Source of the DNA: Sedimenticola hydrogenitrophicus
GTDB lineage: Bacteria; Pseudomonadota; Gammaproteobacteria; Chromatiales; Chromatiaceae
Direction: 5' to 3'
NCBI RefSeq assembly: GCF_029017505.1
Contig: NZ_JAQGEI010000036.1
Coordinates: 1 to 64,000 of the forward strand
Length of the DNA stretch: 64,000 bases
The stretch's first letter is position 1, and the number at the start of each line of letters is the position of its first letter. A program made the position numbers and the translations under genes. Of the stretch, positions 60,720 through 64,000 are shown piece by piece. Below the pieces are notes generated by a model. That model was given only the letters and a program-made list of their open reading frames with translations. It made no database searches and was not told where the DNA came from.

Positions 60720-60987
60720 CTACCACCAGTGCAGCATGACGGGCCTTGGCCTTGCGAATGGATTCAGGCATGGGGCGGGCCGGTCGGTCTAGTGCGGCAA
60801 GGAACAGGTCACGGTCGCGGTCGTTAAGCATCACCGCCTGCTTGTGGCGCTGCGCCCGCGCCACCTGCTCCTGGGCGGCGGCAATCATAAAGGTCGAGAG
60901 GTTCATGCCGAATACCTCCGCCGCCTCGGTAAATTGGGTCTTAATGTCCTCTTCCACCCGGAAGTCGATGCGATTTTGCTTTGCCAT
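60712..60987 (-). CDS. DUF1778 (TacA-type) antitoxin
   Basis: 91 residues from the ATG after GGAGGATAGCGCT. A ribbon-helix-helix DNA-binding part (RIDFRVEEDIKTQFTEAAEVFGMNLSTFMIAAA) leads into a toxin-binding tail (NDRDRDLFLAALDRPARP), the usual TacA build. Its stop overlaps the toxin start. It should block the acetyltransferase and repress the operon. Confidence 0.9.
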   Translation of the reverse strand: MAKQNRIDFRVEEDIKTQFTEAAEVFGMNLSTFMIAAAQEQVARAQRHKQAVMLNDRDRDLFLAALDRPARPMPESIRKAKARHAALVVGD

Positions 60988-61094
60988 AGCGCTATCCTCC
61001 TGCACATATTCTAGCGAATGTACGGAAATTGTCCACACATGAACGACGGGCAGGGGCCGGCCACCCGAAATCGCCGATACCTCCGGGGCAGCCT

Positions 61095-62015
61095 CTAGGC
61101 TGATCCGGGCGATAAGCTCTCCCAGAGCCGCGCATCGCGAAAGCGCTCCGCCAGGAAGTCGAGCATGGTGCGCACCGAGGCGGGTAGATGACTGCGGGAG
61201 AGATAGACACCCCAGATCACCAGCTCCGGTGGCTTCCAGTCGGGTAGCAGCTCGACCAGCGCTCCGCGTTCGATCAGGGGGTTGGCCAGATAGGTGGGTA
61301 GCTGGGAGATACCGGCGCCCGCGCGGGAGGCCTCCATCAGTATGGTGGCTTCATTGGCGCTCAGGTTGCCTTTGATTTCGATATTGATCTCTTCGCCCTG
61401 CCGATTGCCGAAGCGCCATTCGCTTCTGCCGAAATGGGTGTAGGTCAGGCAGTTATGCGCCGTCAGCGCGTGCGGGTGGGTGGGCGTGCCCCTGGCCTGG
61501 AGGTAGTCCGGTGACGCGCAGATTACCGAGCGACAGGGTGCGATGCGACGAGCCACCAGGGTCGGATCCAGTTCGCCGGCGATGCGGATCGCCAGGTCCA
61601 CCCGCTCCTCGATCAGGTTGACAGCGCGGTCGACCACCATCAGATCCACCGCTACATCGGGATACAGCTTCAGGTAATCGGCCACGGCGCCGGCCAGGTG
61701 GGCCTGGCCGAACGAGATACTGGTGGTCATGCGCAACTGCCCGCGCGGCGAGCTGTCGCGCTTTCCAATTGTGGACTTCAGGTCTTGGGTCAGGGCCAGC
61801 ATCTGCTCGCACTGGCGCAGACAGGCCACGCCCGCCTCGGTCAGTGACACCCGGCGTGTGGAGCGATGCAGCAAGCGCGTTCCGAGCCAGTTTTCCAACT
61901 CGCTGACATAGCGTGTGGCCTTGACGCGGGTAATATCGAGATGCTCGGCGGCGGCGGTGAAGCCGCCCCGTTTGGCGACTTCGACGAACACCTGCATGGC
62001 GGTTAAACGGTCCAT
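61095..62015 (-). CDS. LysR-family transcription regulator
   Basis: 306 residues. Winged helix at residues 1-60 (MDRLTAMQVFVEVAKRGGFTAAAEHLDITRVKATRYVSELE split by the turn), then a periplasmic-binding-like ligand domain. Similar to the AaeR/DmlR group. It is divergent from the MBL-fold and DsbA-like genes with a 99-bp gap, the usual arrangement for a LysR regulator and its target. The AT-rich gap (TAAATAACATTTTTGATTATA) contains the likely promoters. Confidence 0.9.
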   Translation of the reverse strand: MDRLTAMQVFVEVAKRGGFTAAAEHLDITRVKATRYVSELENWLGTRLLHRSTRRVSLTEAGVACLRQCEQMLALTQDLKSTIGKRDSSPRGQLRMTTSISFGQAHLAGAVADYLKLYPDVAVDLMVVDRAVNLIEERVDLAIRIAGELDPTLVARRIAPCRSVICASPDYLQARGTPTHPHALTAHNCLTYTHFGRSEWRFGNRQGEEINIEIKGNLSANEATILMEASRAGAGISQLPTYLANPLIERGALVELLPDWKPPELVIWGVYLSRSHLPASVRTMLDFLAERFRDARLWESLSPGSA

Positions 62016-62114
62016 ATTTGCTCATATATTGAAATAATAAATAACATTTTTGATTATATTTCCGATCCAATCAAGAGGGTAGAGTAGCGCCAACCATCAG
62101 AAAAGGAGACCGAA

Positions 62115-62999
62115 ATGACCTCACTCAAATCCCTCATCGCAGGGAGCGCTACGATCCTTGCACTGTCGATTTCTGCCGTAACGCCAGTTCAGGCAGCGGA
62201 ACCGCTGTCACTGCAGGTATTTAACGCGGATGGCAACAGCTTCCACGTCAACTCGGTGCTGATCAGCGGCGAGCAGGAAGCGGTACTGGTCGACACCCAG
62301 TTCAGCCGTGCCGATGCCCATCGACTGGTGGCGAATATCCTGAGTAGCGGCAAAACGCTGAAGGCGATCTATATCAGCCACGGCGATCCCGATTACTACT
62401 TCGGTGCCGAGGTCATCCGGGAAGCGTTTCCGGATGTACAGGTCTATGCGAGTGCGCCGACCATTGAGTGGATCCGCAGCACGGTAGAGAAAAAGGTCGG
62501 TATCTGGGGGCCCAGGATGGGGGTCAATGCACCGCGTAATCCGGTGATCCCCGAACCGCTGCCGGCCGAGGGGCTGAGCATCGAAGGTCATGCGCTGGTC
62601 GTCAGCGGTCTGAACGGAGACCAGTCGCGCCGCGGTTATCTGTGGATTCCGGACATCAAGGCGGTGGTCGGTGGTGTAAACGTGTTCAGCGGCCTGCATC
62701 TGTGGACGGCGGATACCCAGAGCAAGGAGGCGCGTCAGGACTGGGGGCGGGCCCTGGAGAGTATAGAGGCGCTGCAGCCGCAGACCGTTATCCCCGGCCA
62801 TATGGCACAGGGCGCGCCGACCGGACTGGACTCGGTGGCCTATACCAAGGCGTACCTGAACACCTTCGAACAGGAGCTGGATAGCGCCAAGGGGTCCGCT
62901 GAGGTGATCGACGCGTTGCAGCAGCACTACCCGAACGCGGGCCTGGGTATCGCCCTCGAGATTGGCGCCAAGGTCAATACGGGCGAGATGAAGTGGTAA
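62115..62999 (+). CDS. Secreted MBL-fold protein with altered metal motif
   Basis: 294 residues. A signal peptide ends PVQAAEP. The metallo-beta-lactamase fold is seen from VLVDTQFSRADAHRL, but the metal motif HxHxDH reads SHGDPDYYFG, keeping only the first His and an Asp; the later VIPGHM retains its His. A mononuclear or inactive site is likely. AAAAGGAGA precedes the ATG. It is divergent from the LysR regulator and probably its target, in an operon with the DsbA-like gene 8 bases downstream. Confidence 0.8.
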   Translation: MTSLKSLIAGSATILALSISAVTPVQAAEPLSLQVFNADGNSFHVNSVLISGEQEAVLVDTQFSRADAHRLVANILSSGKTLKAIYISHGDPDYYFGAEVIREAFPDVQVYASAPTIEWIRSTVEKKVGIWGPRMGVNAPRNPVIPEPLPAEGLSIEGHALVVSGLNGDQSRRGYLWIPDIKAVVGGVNVFSGLHLWTADTQSKEARQDWGRALESIEALQPQTVIPGHMAQGAPTGLDSVAYTKAYLNTFEQELDSAKGSAEVIDALQQHYPNAGLGIALEIGAKVNTGEMKW

Positions 63000-63007
63000 G
63001 GGGCATT

Positions 63008-63637
63008 GTGAGTAAACCGATACTGCATTACCTCTTCGATCCGCTGTGTGGCTGGTGTTACGCCGCCAAACCCCTGATCGACGTCATCCGGGCACTGGAC
63101 GCGTTCGAATTGGTACTGCATGGCGGAGGACTGATGCAGGATCAGAAGATCGCACCGGCGATGCGTCAACACATCATCAACAGCGATCGTCGCATCGGGC
63201 AGCTCACGGGGCAACCGTTTGGCGAGGCGTATCTGAACGGGCTGATACAGGACCCCGACACCGTGCTCGACTCGCTGCCGCCGATCACGGCGATTCGGGC
63301 GGTACAGGCTCTGGGCGCCGAAGGCTTGGCGATGCAGTCGGCCATTCAGCATGCGCACTATGTCGAGGGGCGCAGGGTGTCCCAACTGGACACCCTGATC
63401 GAACTGGCCGTCGGACTCGGGTTGGAGGCGGATTCCTTCCAGAGCGTATTCGCGCAACAGGGTGAATCGGTCATGGCCCATATCGGTGAAACCCGGCAAA
63501 TGCTCGATGCCCATGGTGGCGGCTACCCCACGCTGTTGCTGGAGGGGGAGGGTGGTCTGCGTCGGCTCGAGGTCGCCGACTACTACGGCGAACCGGAGCG
63601 CTGGACGGCGTATCTGGCGGCATTGATGGCACGTTGA
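63008..63637 (+). CDS. DsbA-family (FrnE/HCCA isomerase-like) thioredoxin-fold protein
   Basis: 209 residues from a GTG after AAGGGG. The redox site FDPLCGWCYAAKP (CGWC) is at about residue 14-17, followed by the helical insertion of the DsbA/2-hydroxychromene isomerase group; GGYPTLLLEG supplies the cis-Pro. No signal peptide, so cytoplasmic, unlike its secreted neighbour. Likely a thiol-disulfide oxidoreductase or glutathione-dependent isomerase acting with the MBL protein on a common substrate. Confidence 0.88.
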   Translation: MSKPILHYLFDPLCGWCYAAKPLIDVIRALDAFELVLHGGGLMQDQKIAPAMRQHIINSDRRIGQLTGQPFGEAYLNGLIQDPDTVLDSLPPITAIRAVQALGAEGLAMQSAIQHAHYVEGRRVSQLDTLIELAVGLGLEADSFQSVFAQQGESVMAHIGETRQMLDAHGGGYPTLLLEGEGGLRRLEVADYYGEPERWTAYLAALMAR

Positions 63638-63780
63638 CAGCGGTACTGAATCGTACCCAGCGATTAATCGCGGGAACTCCTCGTCAAGATATGCCCAAGG
63701 GGCTGGCCTTCCGGCTGGAGGATAATTTCTCTCTGGTCGACTGGACAGGCCGTCAGTTCCGTGAGGAACGCACTCGGTAC
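63634..63780 (+). pseudogene. C-terminal remnant of a REP-associated tyrosine transposase
   Basis: The segment LAFRLEDNFSLVDWTGRQFRE matches (in short pieces, e.g. LVDWTGR) the C-terminal end of Y1-type REP-associated transposases, with the preceding part missing. Its frame then runs straight into the 27-base palindrome end at 63783-63809. No intact transposase is in the window. Confidence 0.6.
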
Positions 63781-63782
63781 TA

Positions 63783-63809
63783 CGAAATTATTCTTGCGCG
63801 AGCCCTAAG
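63783..63809 (+). repeat. End of the 28099-type palindromic element
   Basis: 27 bases identical to 28239-28265 (CGAAATTATTCTTGCGCGAG, then CCCTAAG). The rest of the element is absent, so this is a truncated copy. Nothing further is identifiable to the window end. Confidence 0.75.
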
Positions 63810-64000
63810 GCATCGCCAGACGAAAGGGACGGAAACAGATAGGTTTGGCCTACAGAAGCTGAATCCTGCTCTCTATTCTACCCATTGGTTATCAACAACA
63901 GCCCCTTGTTAGCTGATTTCATCTGTTCGATCTTTGAGTATAAATTGCCTCAGAACTCTCTCACCGCGCATGACATATAAAATGTAGACCTTATTGCGCT

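Overview
The window reads as a chromosomal segment of a GC-rich, respiring Gram-negative bacterium, most likely a gammaproteobacterium with a chemolithotrophic or anaerobic-respiratory lifestyle. The grounds are Tat-exported molybdoenzyme and Rieske subunits, several c-type cytochromes, two YeeE/YedE sulfur transporters, arsenic and mercury genes, sigma54 signalling, ErcA/ErcS-like genes and many short palindromic intergenic repeats. No rRNA or tRNA gene or CRISPR array was seen. Species cannot be fixed from the sequence.

Layout. (1) 1-4.4 kb: an operon of a di-heme cytochrome c peroxidase, a Tat-signal Rieske protein and a large molybdopterin oxidoreductase of the arsenite oxidase/iodate reductase group; the peroxidase partner favours the iodate reductase (Idr) reading. 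(2) 4.9-9.7 kb: a sensor kinase, an NtrC-type sigma54 activator whose 3' end was hit by a palindromic element with a 10-bp target duplication, and an FNR-like regulator with a sigma54 promoter. (3) 9.7-24.1 kb: a mosaic of metal-resistance genes (merA-merC, a beta-barrel protein/HMA protein/NHL protein cluster, thioredoxin-like protein plus MerR) with three recognisable MerR-type promoters, interleaved with four paralogous small secreted proteins behind three near-identical sigma54 promoters. Pseudogenes and scars show heavy rearrangement. (4) 24.6-34.9 kb: ECF sigma/anti-sigma, a DcaP-like porin with a lipoprotein, an aldehyde dehydrogenase/acetolactate synthase-like/glutamate synthase-like operon carrying a translationally coupled 51-residue mini-ORF, an HD-GYP protein and a DUF302 protein.

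(5) 35-44.7 kb: cytochrome c, arsS, arsC, a periplasmic YyaL-DsbD-like fusion and YeeE; an AbrB/PIN toxin-antitoxin pair; and an ATGA-coupled operon of YeeE, a His-rich protein and a pentaheme cytochrome. (6) 44.9-50 kb: two secreted proteins made of NPCAAKPM-type cysteine repeats, one with an embedded haem domain, sharing a promoter motif; a YiiX-type hydrolase; an NrtS-like/PAS protein; a TetR regulator with AhpD-like target. (7) 50.6-60 kb: a GGDEF/EAL protein, ercA with its hybrid kinase, and a cobS/cobT pair. (8) 60-64 kb: a TacA/TacT toxin-antitoxin pair, a LysR regulator divergent from an MBL protein and a DsbA-like protein, and a transposase remnant fused to the end of a palindromic element.

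The most unusual material is the sigma54-controlled secreted repeat family, the NPCAAK repeat proteins, the duplicated mini-ORF and the Idr-like operon. Start codons were chosen by eye from ribosome-binding sites; family names are from recognition of motifs, not from searches.
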